Positions 34,561 through 45,615 of a stretch of 64,000 bases of DNA are shown here, piece after piece. Both the position numbers and the translations under genes were made by a program. Positions within the stretch are counted from its first letter, which is position 1. Every line of letters starts with the position of its first letter. The stretch comes from Xenopus tropicalis (lineage: Eukaryota > Chordata > Amphibia > Anura > Pipidae). The DNA is taken from assembly GCF_000004195.4 (NCBI RefSeq), contig NC_030683.2:6286345-6350344 (forward strand), written 5' to 3'. The notes below the pieces were generated by a model. It was not told the origin of the DNA, did no database searches, and saw only the letters and a list, made by a program, of their open reading frames with translations.

Positions 34561-34919
34561 TCTTGTTTGGCAGACTATGGGTAGATACGGGTGGAATATA
34601 ATCTAGTCCATAAGAAACGTGATTAGTTGCAAAGATATGAGGCTGTGTTTGGCCATCTAGCTCTAGGCACAGCCCAAGTATAGGAACACAAAACATGACC
34701 CTGGCAGAAGCAAATGCCTTTGTAGGAATGCTCCCTGTGGCATTAACCAACATTTGCCTATACTCATGGAGCTGCAGAGCAGTCAGGGGTTATTTTCGTA
34801 ACTGTGTGGAACTGTACAAAGCAATAATCACACAAAATGTTTCAGCTGAAATGCATCAAACCGGCAATGTGTATTACTGCACCAGTACAAATAACATACA
34901 CAAATCTCAAGCTCCCCTT
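34561..34919. other. intronic, no gene seen
   Basis: Nothing recognised. Confidence 0.3.
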
Positions 34920-36176
34920 AGCTCATAACAAGGTTACAGATATACAGAAACATTGGGGTAACAGTCACCCCGCTATAGTTCCAGGGGCACCAGGGCACAA
35001 ATAAGCACTCACCCCAAATCCCCCCCTAACTGGCCTTCAGGCTGGGCCCCCTTAGCCCATAACAAGGTTACAGATATATAGAAACATTGGGGTAACAGTC
35101 ACCCCGCTATAGTTCCAGGGGTACCCAGGGCACAAATAAGCACTCACCCCAAATCCCCCCTAACTGGCCTTCAGGCTGGGCCCCCTTAGCCCATAACAAG
35201 GTTACAGATATATAGAAACATTGGGGTAACAGTCACCCTGCTATAGTTCCAGGGGTACCCAGGGCACAAATAAGCACTCACCCCAAATCCCCCCCTAACT
35301 GGCCTTCAGGCTGGGCCCCCTTAGCCCATAACAAGGTTACAGATATATAGAAACATTGGGGTAACAGTCACCCTGCTATAGTTCCAGGGGTACCCAGGGC
35401 ACAAATAAGCACTCACCCCAAATCCCCCCCTAACTGGCCTTCAGGCTGGGCCCACTTAGCCCATAACAAGGTTACAGATATATAGAAACATTGGGGTAAC
35501 AGTCACCCCGCTATAGTTCCAGGGGTACCCAGGGCACAAATAAGCACTCAACCCAAATCCCCCCCTAACTGGCCTTCAGGCTGGGCCCCCTTAGCCCATA
35601 ACAAGGTTACAGATATATAGAAACATTGGGGTAACAGTCACCCTGCTATAGTTCCAGGGGTACCCAGGGCACAAATAAGCACTCACCCCAAATCCCCCCC
35701 TAACTGGCCTTCAGGCTGGGCCCCCTTAGCCATAACAAGGTTACAGATATATAGAAACATTGGGGTAACAGTCACCCTGCTATAGTTCCAGGGGTACCCA
35801 GGGCACAAATAAGCACTCACCCCAAATCCCCCCTAACTGGCCTTCAGGCTGGGCCCCCTTAGCCCATAACAAGGTTACAGATATATAGAAACATTGGGGT
35901 AACAGTCACCCTGCTATAGTTCCAGGGGTACCCAGGGCACAAATAAGCACTCACCCCAAATCCCCCCCTAACTGGCCTTCAGGCTGGGCCCCCTTAGCCC
36001 ATAACAAGGTTACAGATATATAGAAACATTGGGGTAACAGTCACCCCGCTATAGTTCCAGGGGTACCCAGGGCACAAATAAGCACTCACCCCAAATCTCC
36101 CCCTAACTGGCCTTCAGGCTGGGCCCCCTTAGCCCATAACAAGGTTACAGATATATAGAAACATTGGGGTAACACT
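34920..36176. repeat. 135-bp minisatellite, about 9 copies
   Basis: The unit is cataacaaggttacagatat, atagaaacattggggtaaca, gtcaccccgctatagttcca, then aataagcactcaccccaaat and tggccttcaggctgggcccc. Spacing is 134-135. On the minus strand, the sense of INPP5F, nearly every unit has ggggtgagtgc, a good match to a 5' splice site. Confidence 0.95.
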
Positions 36177-36662
36177 CTTAAGCCCCACACACCCCCACTT
36201 TTGTACAGTCACGCTGCCATTCCACTATCCTTTTTAATACTGTGAAATTTTCTTCTGACAACCATAACAAATAGAAATCTTGGGTCCTGAGCTGGAATTC
36301 AAGATTTAAGAGAGAACCAATACTGTGGCCCAATACAGAGACGTCCCCTCCAGAACCACCTTAAACCCTCTAAACTTCCCCCCTAATTGGTGCTGTTCAA
36401 AAACAAAAAAAGCAACAAAATATGATTTCCCAATAACAGTTTTTCTCTCTTTCTGGATAAATACAAAGCTGATGAGACATAGGCTGAACTTGATACGCCG
36501 GTATCTCTTCGGTTTCAGCCTCAGTGTATATGGACGTATTCTCTTACACAGACAGTGAAGCATGGCTCTGTTTCCAATAACCTTCCGCAACAACAAAAAC
36601 ACAAGAAAAGTGCATTGTCAGCCCCAAGCAAGTCCCAGTACCAAGCGAGGGAGTGTGCACCT
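36177..36662. other. intronic, no gene seen
   Basis: Nothing recognised. Confidence 0.3.
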
Positions 36663-37242
36663 TTAGGGTGAAGACACACAGAGCTACTAGTAGCAGCTAC
36701 TTGTCACGGCTACAGAAACAGACAATGCTGATCATTAAAGCTGGCCATACATGGGCAGATCCGCTCGCTTGGCGATGTCGCCAAGCGAGCGGATCTTCAC
36801 CCGATATTTCCACCTACGGGTGGCGATATCGGGGAGGCATGTAGGTGAATTCGATCGTTTGGCCCTGGGGGAAAACGATCTAATTCTGCACGCGGCAATG
36901 GGGCAGTCGGTTCGGGGACCGCATCAACAAGCCAATGTGATCCCCGATCCAACTGGATTTTCTAACCTGGCCGATCGATATCTGGCCAATTTCAGGCCAG
37001 ATATCGGTCGGCCAGGCCCATCGGTAGTGCCCATACACGGGCCGATAAGCTGCCGAATCTGTCCAAGGGACCCATATCGGCAGCTATAATCGGCCCGTGT
37101 ATGGGGACCTTTACTGATAACTGTCCCTACGTGTGTTTTAGCAGAGGCAATTCTCAGTATTGTCTATGGCAGGGGATTTTCTGGCGTTTAGTAGCCATGA
37201 AAAAGAAGCTGCTACTAGTAGCTTACTGTGTCTTCACCCTAA
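36663..37242. mobile_element. foldback MITE family F with nested K element
   Basis: The left terminus ttagggtgaagacacacaga and right terminus ctgtgtcttcaccctaa enclose ctactagtagcagctac arms. A K-family element (36736-37113) is inserted between gctgatca and ctgataa. A second, partial F copy begins immediately at 37241 and leads into the 35-bp array. Confidence 0.8.
36736..37113. mobile_element. MITE family K nested in family F
   Basis: It starts taaagctggccatacatggg and ends cccgtgtatggggaccttta. It contains inner hairpins, for example atccgctcgcttggcga followed by its complement at about 36758-36794. The uninterrupted F sequence gctgatcatttactgataat at about 37291 shows the empty site. Confidence 0.85.
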
Positions 37243-38640
37243 GGGTAAAGACACATGGAGCTACTAGTAGCAGCCACTAACATAGACAATGCTGATCATT
37301 TACTGATAATTGTCTCTGTGTGTGTGTTTAGCAGAGAGAGCAGTCTGTGCCAATGAAGGCTAAAGAAAGAGAGAGCAGTCTGTGCCAATGAAGGCTAAAG
37401 AAAGAGAGAGCTGTCTGTGCCAATGAAGGCTAAAGAAAGAGAGAGCAGTCTGTGCCAATGAAGGCTAAAGAAAGAGAGAGCAGTCTGTGCCAATGAAGGC
37501 TAAAGAAAGAGAGAGCTGTCTGTGCCAATGAAGGCTAAAGAAAGAGAGAGCAGTCTGTGCCAATGAAGGCTAAAGAAAGAGAGAGCAGTCTGTGCCAATG
37601 AAGGCTAAAGAAAGAGAGAGCAGTCTGTGCCAATGAAGGCTAAAGAAAGAGAGAGCAGTCTGTGCCAATGAAGGCAAAAGAGAGAGCAGTCTGTGCCAAT
37701 GAAGGCTAAAGAGAGAGAGAGCAGTCTGTGCCAATGAAGGCTAAAGAGAGAGAGAGCAGTCTGTGCCAATGAAGGCTAAAGAGAGAGAGAGCAGTCTGTG
37801 CCAATGAAGGCTAAAGAAAGAGAGAGCAGTCTGTGCCAATGAAGGCTAAAGAAAGAGAGAGCAGTCTGTGCCAATGAAGGCAAAAGAGAGAGCAGTCTGT
37901 GCCAATGAAGGCTAAAGAAAGAGAGAGCTGTCTGTGCCAATGAAGGCTAAAGAAAGAGAGAGCAGTCTGTGCCAATTAAGGCTAAAGAGAAAGAGCTGTC
38001 TGTGCAAATGAAGGCTAAAGAGAGAGAGCAGTCTGTGCCAGTGGAGGATAAAGAGAAAGAGAGAACTATTTTGCCTCCACTGGAACAGACAGCTCTCTCT
38101 TTCTTTAGCCTTCATTGGCACAGACAGCTCTCTCTCTCTCTGTTTAGCCTTCATTGGCACAGATTGCTCTCTTTCACTAGCCTTAACTGGCACAGACGTC
38201 TCTCTCTCTCTAGCCTTAATTGGCACAGACAGCTCTCTCTCTTTAGCCTTCATTGGCACAGACAGCTCTCTCTCTTTAGCCATCATTGGCACAGATTGCT
38301 CTCTCTCACTTTCTTTAGACTTTACTGGCACAGACAGCTCTCTCACTCTCTTTTTAGCCATCATTGGCACAGATGGCTCTCTCTCTAGACTTCTCTCTAC
38401 CTCTCTTTCTTTAGACTTCATTAACACAGACTGCTCTCTTTATTAGCACAGACAGCTCCCTCTGTCTCACTTCATCCTTTACTGGCATGGCCTGCTTTCT
38501 CTCTGTCACTGGTATAGAATACTCTCTTATTATAACTCATTGTCAGACACTGGCCTAATTGGCACAGGAGTGTCTCTCTCTCTATAAACTCTTTCTTTCA
38601 GACATGTATAGGATGTTCCACTTCTCTCTAACATAAACTG
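37241..38640. repeat. 35-bp minisatellite with inverted half (large hairpin)
   Basis: From 37332 to about 38070 the unit gcagtctgtgccaatgaagg ctaaagaaagagaga repeats about 20 times (period 35, with shorter variants). From about 38078 to 38430 the complement (ttcattggcacagacagctc) repeats about 9 times. The centre is gtgccagtggagg, 24-26 bases, then cctccactggaaca. It starts inside a partial F-family MITE. Beyond 38430 the inverted half decays into related ctctctct-rich sequence. Confidence 0.92.
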
Positions 38641-39183
38641 TGTATATATTGAAGCTAAAATACAAAAATATTTGTTTTTATTTACATTTAATTGTGGTTG
38701 TTCTTAAAAGGTTTAAGAAAATCTGGCCTGTGTGCAGTCCCCTCACTCCTGCTCTGGCTACTCTGCCTCCCAGTTATAGCATTTCACTATGCCGTTACTC
38801 TAAGCCCCCCCAGGACATATATTGTATGAACTAGCCCGACATGGTAGCCTTCCAGCCCTGACCCACTTCCCAGTCAAGTCCTCCCTCACACTCTCCAATT
38901 CCAGTCCGGCTTTCATGCCCAGTATGTTCTCTCTGCCCTAACAGGTCAGGCTGCCCTATCTCCCATGAAGATGCCCTCTAGACTTCACCATCTCAGCCAA
39001 ATTAGCCCAAAATACTTCAGAATGCATTCTATCCCAGCCTATCTGGCAGCCACCCTTGCATTCACAAACCCTGTCCAGTCTCATTCCCCCCAACTAAAAC
39101 TGCCCTCTATGCCCCCCACTGCCCTGCCTACTGGTGCACAAGCCAAACTCTGCCTCTTTAGCATCAAACTCCCATTCTACTTC
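38641..39183. other. intronic, pyrimidine-rich on plus strand, no gene seen
   Basis: No exon signal. Composition becomes C-rich towards the next arrays. Confidence 0.35.
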
Positions 39184-39372
39184 TCTGCCCCACCAGCCCA
39201 GTCACCGTGCCCTCTCTGCCCCACCAGCCCAGTCACCGTGCCCTCTCTGCCCCACCAGCCCAGTCACCGTGCCCTCTCTGCCCCACCAGCCCAGTCACCG
39301 TGCCCTCTCTGCCCCACCAGCCCAGTCACCGTGCCCTCTCTGCCCCACCAGCCCAGTCACCGTGCCCTATCT
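39184..39372. repeat. 31-bp tandem repeat, 6 copies
   Basis: The unit tctgccccaccagcccagtc accgtgccctc is almost perfect. It lies 50 bp before the 40-bp array. Confidence 0.93.
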
Positions 39373-39419
39373 CTCCAGCAATACAAGCTGCCCCATTGCC
39401 CCCCTAGCCCAGTCAGTCC

Positions 39420-41990
39420 CCCCCACACTGACTTGCCCGCTCCCAGCCCCACACTGACTCCCAGCTTGCCAGTGCCCACTCCCCCCACACTGACTCCCAG
39501 GCTTGCCAGTGCCCGCTCCCAGCCCCACACTGACTCCCAGGCTTGCCAGTGCACTCCAGCCCCACACTCCCAGGCTTGCCAGTGCCCGCTCCCATCCCCA
39601 CACTGACTCCCAGGCTTGCCAGTGCCCGCTCCCATCCCCACACTGACTCCCAGGCTTGCCAGTGCCCACTCCCATCCCCACACTGACTCCCAGGCCCAGT
39701 TGCCAGTGCCCGCTCCCATCCCCACACTGACTCCCAGGCTTGCCAGTGCCCGCTCCCATCCCCACACTGACTCCCAGGCTTGCCAGTGCCCGCTCCCATC
39801 CCCACACTGACTCCAGGCTTGCCAGTGCCCGCTCCCATCCCCACACTGACTCCCAGGCTTGCCAGTGCCCGCTCCCATCCCCACACTGACTCCCAGGCTT
39901 GCCAGTGCCCGCTCCCAGCCCGGCCCACACTGACTCCCAGGCTTGCCAGTGCCCGCTCCCATCCCCACACTGACTCCCAGGCTTGCCAGTGCCCGCTCCC
40001 ATCCCCACACTGACTCCCAGGCTTGCCAGTGCCCGCTCCCATCCCCACACTGACTCCCAGGCTTGCCAGTGCCCGCTCCCAGCCCCACACTGACTCCCAG
40101 GCTTGCCAGTGCCCGCTCCCATCCCCACACTGACTCCCAGGCTTGCCAGTGCCCGCTCCCATCCCCACACTGACTCCCAGGCTTGCCAGTGCCCGCTCCC
40201 ATCCCCACACTGACTCCCAGGCTTGCCAGTGCCCGCTCCCAGCCCCACACTGACTCCCAGGCTTGCCAGTGCCCGCTCCCATCCCCACACTGACTCCCAG
40301 GCTTGCCAGTGCCCGCTCCCATCCCCACACTGACTCCCAGGCTTGCCAGTGCCCGCTCCCATCCCCACACTGACTCCCAGGCTTGCCAGTGCCCGCTCCC
40401 AGCCCCACACTGACTCCCAGGCTTGCCAGTGCCCGCTCCCATCCCCACACTGACTCCCAGGCTTGCCAGTGCCCGCTCCCAGCCCCACACTGACTCCCAG
40501 GCTTGCCAGTGCCCGCTCCCAGCCCCACACTGACTCCCAGGCTTGCCAGTGCCCGCTCCCATCCCCACACTGACTCCCAGGCTTGCCAGTGCCCGCTCCC
40601 AGCCCCACACTGACTCCCAGGCTTGCCAGTGCCCGCTCCCATCCCCACACTGACTCCCAGGCTTGCCAGTGCCCGCTCCCAGCCCCACACTGACTCCCAG
40701 GCTTGCCAGTGCCCGCTCCCATCCCCACACTGACTCCCAGGCTTGCCAGTGCCCGCTCCCAGCCCCACACTGACTCCCAGGCTTGCCAGTGCCCGCTCCC
40801 ATCCCCACACTGACTCCCAGGCTTGCCAGTGCCCGCTCCCATCCCCACACTGACTCCCAGGCTTGCCAGTGCCCGCTCCCATCCCCACACTGACTCCCAG
40901 GCTTGCCAGTGCCCGCTCCCATCCCCACACTGACTCCCAGGCTTGCCAGTGCCCGCTCCCATCCCCACACTGACTCCCAGGCTTGCCAGTGCCCGCTCCC
41001 ATCCCCACACTGACTCCCAGGCTTGCCAGTGCCCGCTCCCATCCCCACACTGACTCCCAGGCTTGCCAGTGCCCGCCCCCCTGACTCCCAGCTTGCCAGG
41101 CCCCCCACCCACTGACTCCCAGGCTTGCCAGTGCCCGCTCCCAGCCCCACACTGACTCCCAGGCTTGCCAGTGCCCGCTCCCAGCCCCACACTGACTCCC
41201 AGGCTTGCCAGTGCCCGCTCCCAGCCCCACACTGACTCCCAGGCTTGCCAGTGCCCGCTCCCATCCCCACACTGACTCCCAGGCTTGCCAGTGCCCGCTC
41301 CCATCCCCACACTGACTCCCAGGCTTGCCAGTGCCCGCTCCCATCCCCACACTGGACTCCCAGGCTTGCCAGTGCCCGCTCCCAGCCCCACACTGACTCC
41401 CAGGCTTGCCAGTGCCCGCTCCCATCCCCACACTGACTCCCAGGCTTGCCAGTGCCCGCTCCCATCCCCACACTGACTCCCAGGCTGCCAGTGCCCGCTC
41501 CCATCCCCACACTGACTCCCCAGGCTTGCCAGTGCCCGCTCCCATCCCCACACTGACTCCCAGGCTTGCCAGTGCCCGCTCCCATCCCCACACTGACTCC
41601 CAGGCTTGCCAGTGCCCGCTCCCATCCCCACACTGACTCCCAGGCTTGCAGTGCCCGCTCCCATCCCCACACTGACTCCCAGGCTTGCCAGTGCCCGCTC
41701 CCATCCCCACACTGACTCCCAGGCTTGCCAGTGCCCGCTCCCATCCCCACACTGACTCCCAGGCTTGCCAGTGCCCGCTCCCATCCCCACACTGACTCCC
41801 AGGCTTGCCAGTGCCCGCTCCCATCCCCACACTGACTCCCAGGCTTGCCAGTGCCCGCTCCCATCCCCACACTGACTCCCAGGCTTGCCAGTGCCCGCTC
41901 CCATCCCCACACTGACTCCCAGGCTTGCCAGTGCCCGCTCCCATCCCCACACTGACTCCCAGGCTTGCCAGTGCCCGCTCCCAGCCCCAC
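39420..41990 (-). repeat. 40-bp minisatellite, about 64 copies, against INPP5F exon 1 donor
   Basis: The plus-strand unit is actgactcccaggcttgcca gtgcccgctcccatccccac, with atcccc/agcccc variants. The sense strand is G-rich, with several G runs of three or more per unit. The last partial unit fuses with the exon 1 donor: sense gtgagtgtgggg aligns with the unit's gtcagtgtgggg. The period of 40 is not a multiple of 3 and the sense strand has almost no stops, so all three sense frames stay open for about 860-908 codons. One of these starts at the INPP5F initiator. Confidence 0.96.
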
Positions 41991-41996
41991 ACTCAC

Positions 41997-42093
41997 CCGC
42001 TCTGCTGGTCAGGGACCCGTCCTGGCGGCTACACCACAAGGCGCTCTCCCCTCTTTGCAGGATGTAGTGGTCCTTCGCCTGGAAAAGCTCCAT
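41997..42093 (-). CDS. inpp5f: INPP5F coding exon 1 with start codon
   Basis: This exon encodes residues 1-32, MELFQAKDHYILQRGESALW then CSRQDGSLTSRA, which match the known vertebrate INPP5F N terminus. The start context is good: G at -3 and G at +4. The donor is G/gtgagt (41996-41991), leaving phase 1, which joins exon 2 to give Ala-Thr-Asp-Leu. The product is the endosomal PI4P phosphatase SAC2. No catalytic residues lie in this exon. The minisatellite starts at the donor, so the first intron is repetitive from its first bases. Upstream lies a CpG-containing promoter-like stretch. Confidence 0.97.
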
Positions 42094-42540
42094 AGCCGAC
42101 GCTGATTAGACCAGAGAATGCTTCAGAGACATATCCCGGTGACAAGACACCGGACTGCTCAGCGACTCAACCGCCCATCATCCGGGGGCCAGCATAAACC
42201 TCACCTCCACTCACCTCCCGCTCTGGGCGGTCACTACCCTTCTCACAGGCAGCGGGCCCGCCCCTAACGCCGTTACATGGTACATTCCGAAACTGGGCGG
42301 GTTCGCAAAGACGCGTGGCCACGCCTCCAATCCATTCGCTCATTGGCTGTCTGAAGCATGACTGGGCGCGATCCCGCTTCCTGCGCGTTCACGTAGTATT
42401 TCTTGTATGTCCTGCTTGGGGGCAGGTTGTGACTGGTAAATGTGTGGCGGTGCGAGTCTATAGAATGGCGCTAGGTTTACTGGGCAGGGCGGCCGGGTCA
42501 CTCAGTATCGCTGTGTATTAATCTGCCCGCCGTTTGTAGC
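42094..42540 (-). promoter_or_regulatory. putative INPP5F promoter, GC- and CCAAT-box region
   Basis: This is the only clearly CpG-containing, non-repetitive stretch near the start codon. It holds gggcgg/ccgccc boxes (for example at 42225, 42255 and 42294), an inverted CCAAT (cattggctg near 42342) and cacgt-type motifs. No TATA box is evident, as expected of a housekeeping promoter. Transcription start sites cannot be placed from sequence. A short plus-strand ORF (ATG at about 42465, MALGLLGRAAGSLSIAVY) starts here but is unproven. Confidence 0.6.
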
Positions 42541-42603
42541 AATAGTTACCTGTCACCTTGAAGCATTTTCCCATGTGTCCGTCACGGATCTCTTCAAAAA
42601 GAG

Positions 42604-42775
42604 AGAGGCTATTTATGAAGTGTTGGCAAATTTGCACCTGGGCTGTATCCCATGGCAACCAACCAGATGTTGGCTTTCGCTGTTCTACCAGCAGCTGGCC
42701 AATAAAATAGCTAATCACTGATTGGTTGCTATGGGATACTGCCCAGGTGCAAATTTGCCCAGTGTTTATTAATGA
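42604..42775. mobile_element. short foldback MITE (family G)
   Basis: The left arm ggcaaatttgcacctgggc then tcccatggcaacc returns as ggttgctatgggatactgcc then caggtgcaaatttgccc. It lies just upstream of the INPP5F promoter. Confidence 0.75.
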
Positions 42776-42833
42776 GCCCCACTGTCTCTAATGCTATTTT
42801 TAAATATTATATAGTACCCAAACTGTGGGGTCA

Positions 42834-44466
42834 GATTTGAAGAACCCCTCAGTGACTGCTAATATCCTTATCATTTACAGTAGGGGGTACATTATCCCTT
42901 ATAATACATGAGTGATACTCAGAGTTCCCTGTATAACTCAACCTGCAGCCTTGTGCCTTTATATGGGCACAGAACCCCTCAGTGACTGCTAATATCCTTA
43001 TCATTTACAGTAGGGGGTACATTATCCCTTATAATACATGAGTGATACTCACAGTTCCCTGTATAACTCAGCCTGCAGCCTTGTGCCTTTATATGGGCAC
43101 AGAACCCCTCAGTGTCTGCTAATATCCTTATCATTTACAGTAGGGGGTACATTATCCCTTATAATACATGAGTGATACTCAGAGTTCCCTGTATAACTCA
43201 GCCTGCAGCCTTGTGCCTTTATATGGGCACAGAACCCCTCAGTGACTGACTAATATCCTTATCATTTACAGTAGGGGGTACATTATCCCGTATAATACGT
43301 GAGTGATACTCAGAGTTCCCTGTATAACTCAGCCTGCAGCCTTGTGCCTTTATATGGGCACAGAACCCCTCAGTGACTGCTAATATCCTTATCATTTACA
43401 GTAGGGGGTACATTATCCCGTATAATACGTGAGCGATACTCAGGGTTCCCTGTATAACTCAGCCTGCAGCCTTGTGCCGTTATATGGGGGGCACAGAACC
43501 CCTCAGTGACTGCTAATATCCTTATCATTTACAGTAGGGGGTACATTATCCCTTATAATACATGAGTGATACTCAGAGTTCCCTGTATAACTCAGCCTGC
43601 AGCCTTGTGCCTTTATATGGGCACAGAACCCCTCAGTGACTGCTAATATCCTTATCATTTACAGTAGGGGGTACATTATCCCGTATAATACATGAGCGAT
43701 ACTCAGAGTTCCCTGTATAACTCAGCCTGCAGCCTTGTGCCTTTATATGGGGGGCACAGAACCCCTCAGTGACTGCTAATATCCTTATCATTTACAGTAG
43801 GGGGTACATTATCCCTTATAATACATGAGTGATACTCAGAGTTCCCTGTATAACTCAGCCTGCAGCCTTGTGCCTTTATATGGGGCACAGAACCCCTCAG
43901 TGACTGCTAATATCCTTATCATTTACAGTGGGGGGTACATTATCCCTTATAATACATGAGTGATACTCAGAGTTCCCTGTATAACTCAGCCTGCAGCCTT
44001 GTGCCTTTATATGGGGGGCACAGAACCCCTCAGTGACTGCTAATATCCTTATCATTTACAGTAGGGGGTACATTATCCCTTATAATACATGAGTGATACT
44101 CAGAGTTCCCTGTATAACTCAGCCTGCAGCCTTGTGCCTTTATATGGGCACAGAACCCCTCAGTGACTGCTAATATCCTTATCATTTACAGTAGGGGGTA
44201 CATTATCCCTTATAATACATGAGTGATACTCAGAGTTCCCTGTATAACTCAGCCTGCAGCCTTGTGCCTTTATATGGGGGGCACAGAACCCCTCAGTGAC
44301 TGCTAATATCCTTATCATTTACAGTAGGGGGTACATTATCCTTTATAATACATGAGTGATACTCAGAGTTCCCTGTATAACTCAGCCTGCAGCCTTGTGC
44401 CTTTATATGGGCACAGAACCCCTCAGTGACTGCTAATATCCTTATCATTTACAGTAGGGGGTACAG
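42834..44466. repeat. 130-bp minisatellite, about 12.5 copies
   Basis: The unit is agaacccctcagtgactgct, aatatccttatcatttacag, tagggggtacattatccctt and on to gccttgtgcctttatatggg. The spacing is exactly 130 in the first copies, later 130-134 because of extra G in atatgggggg. It is intergenic, between BAG3 and INPP5F. Confidence 0.95.
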
Positions 44467-45615
44467 TATTTACTATACATTCTGATAGTAAATGATATCA
44501 TGTTCTTATTGTAGATATTTAGGAGGATGAAATCCCTGTTATGAGCAATGAGGATATAAAGCTACTGTTATGCGTTAAATAGAATACCTTGTAGTAGGAA
44601 AAGGGGTTAGTTATTAGTAATGAGTAAATGAGCAGTGACTAACGCAGGGAGTTTCCGTGGTCAGAAAGGAAATATTTATAGGCACTGGCAATTGGGCTTA
44701 TTGTTTTTCCTTTGTTTTTGCTCCCACATATTTCTTTCAGTTATGTTGTTTTATATGATTTTGCCCAGGCTGCTTGGATTGACTTTTTTGTTTGGTTTTT
44801 TTTCAACTAAATTGCTTAGTGTGGGGGGGGTCCCTACGCTCATCAAAAACTTGCAAATCCCTAGTACTTGACTTTTTTCAAAATGTATTTCCAAGAATAT
44901 GGATACCTTTAAAAGTAGGAGGGGGCTCTAATGCAGGCCTAGGCTTGGACCCCTTTTCCAGCTCCCCGGTATCTGGACTTTTCCAAACACTAGGGCCACA
45001 ACCCAGAATGATATAAGCACATCTAATATGTTCAGTCTACATAAAGGTTTTTATGGAATTAGGAGCCAGTTGGGACTTCTCTCCCACCCAGATCTGATGG
45101 GAGTAGGAAGCTGAGGAGGTGGGATTTTTAACCGATGTACCAAACCCACCCTGAAGGATTCGGCTGAATTGCATTTTGTATTTTGTGATTCAATTATTAA
45201 AAGCTTCAATTATAACCCAAAACCTTATTATCCCTCTGTACAAATGTACACGTTCATCTCATGGAGATAAAGCTAACCCACCTTCCCAGGTAGCCGGTTC
45301 TTTGCCAGATTCTCCGACATTTAATCATCTGGTGTGACTAGAAGGACTGGTTATGCAGAGGATTTGGAGATTAGTAAGAATACTTGCCCGGTATATGTTG
45401 GCTTAGAATTTCATCCATGTATTCCTGAACTTTATATGGTGCCAACGTATTGGCTTTATAGAGATTATACGTAGGCTGCTAGTCAGCATCACTGCCGGTG
45501 ACTTCAGCCCGTAAAAACGTAAATGCGTAAATAATAGCGACTGGCTTCCCTGCCGGGTTTAGGCACTTATGGTCTGTGAGTCAAATATACCAGAACAGTG
45601 GGAAAGCCTAACACA
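44467..45615. other. intergenic, no gene seen
   Basis: Two short plus-strand ORFs (44635-45016) show no recognisable feature. A ggattcggctgaat remnant of the hAT family lies near 45158. Confidence 0.35.

Larger units (their letters stand above)
11787..41996 (-). other. inpp5f: INPP5F intron 1 (30.2 kb)
   Basis: The intron is bounded by donor gtgagt (41996-41991) and acceptor cacag (ending 11787). It contains most of the window's minisatellites and MITEs. No other gene inside it is supported. Confidence 0.92.

Noticed and set aside
37912..38427. Charged 171-codon minus-strand ORF (VPMKAKERE repeats)
   Set aside because: It reads across the inverted 35-bp minisatellite. The 35-bp period shifts frame, and openness is chance.
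39357..42093. Three overlapping minus-strand ORFs of 859, 879 and 908 codons as real genes
   Set aside because: All are frames of one 40-bp non-coding repeat. Openness in every frame comes from the lack of stop-forming words in the unit. The only authentic coding part is the 97-bp INPP5F exon 1.
42834..44466. 130-bp repeat as a cluster of small RNA genes
   Set aside because: No internal promoter boxes or stable conserved fold were evident, and the copies are simple head-to-tail repeats.
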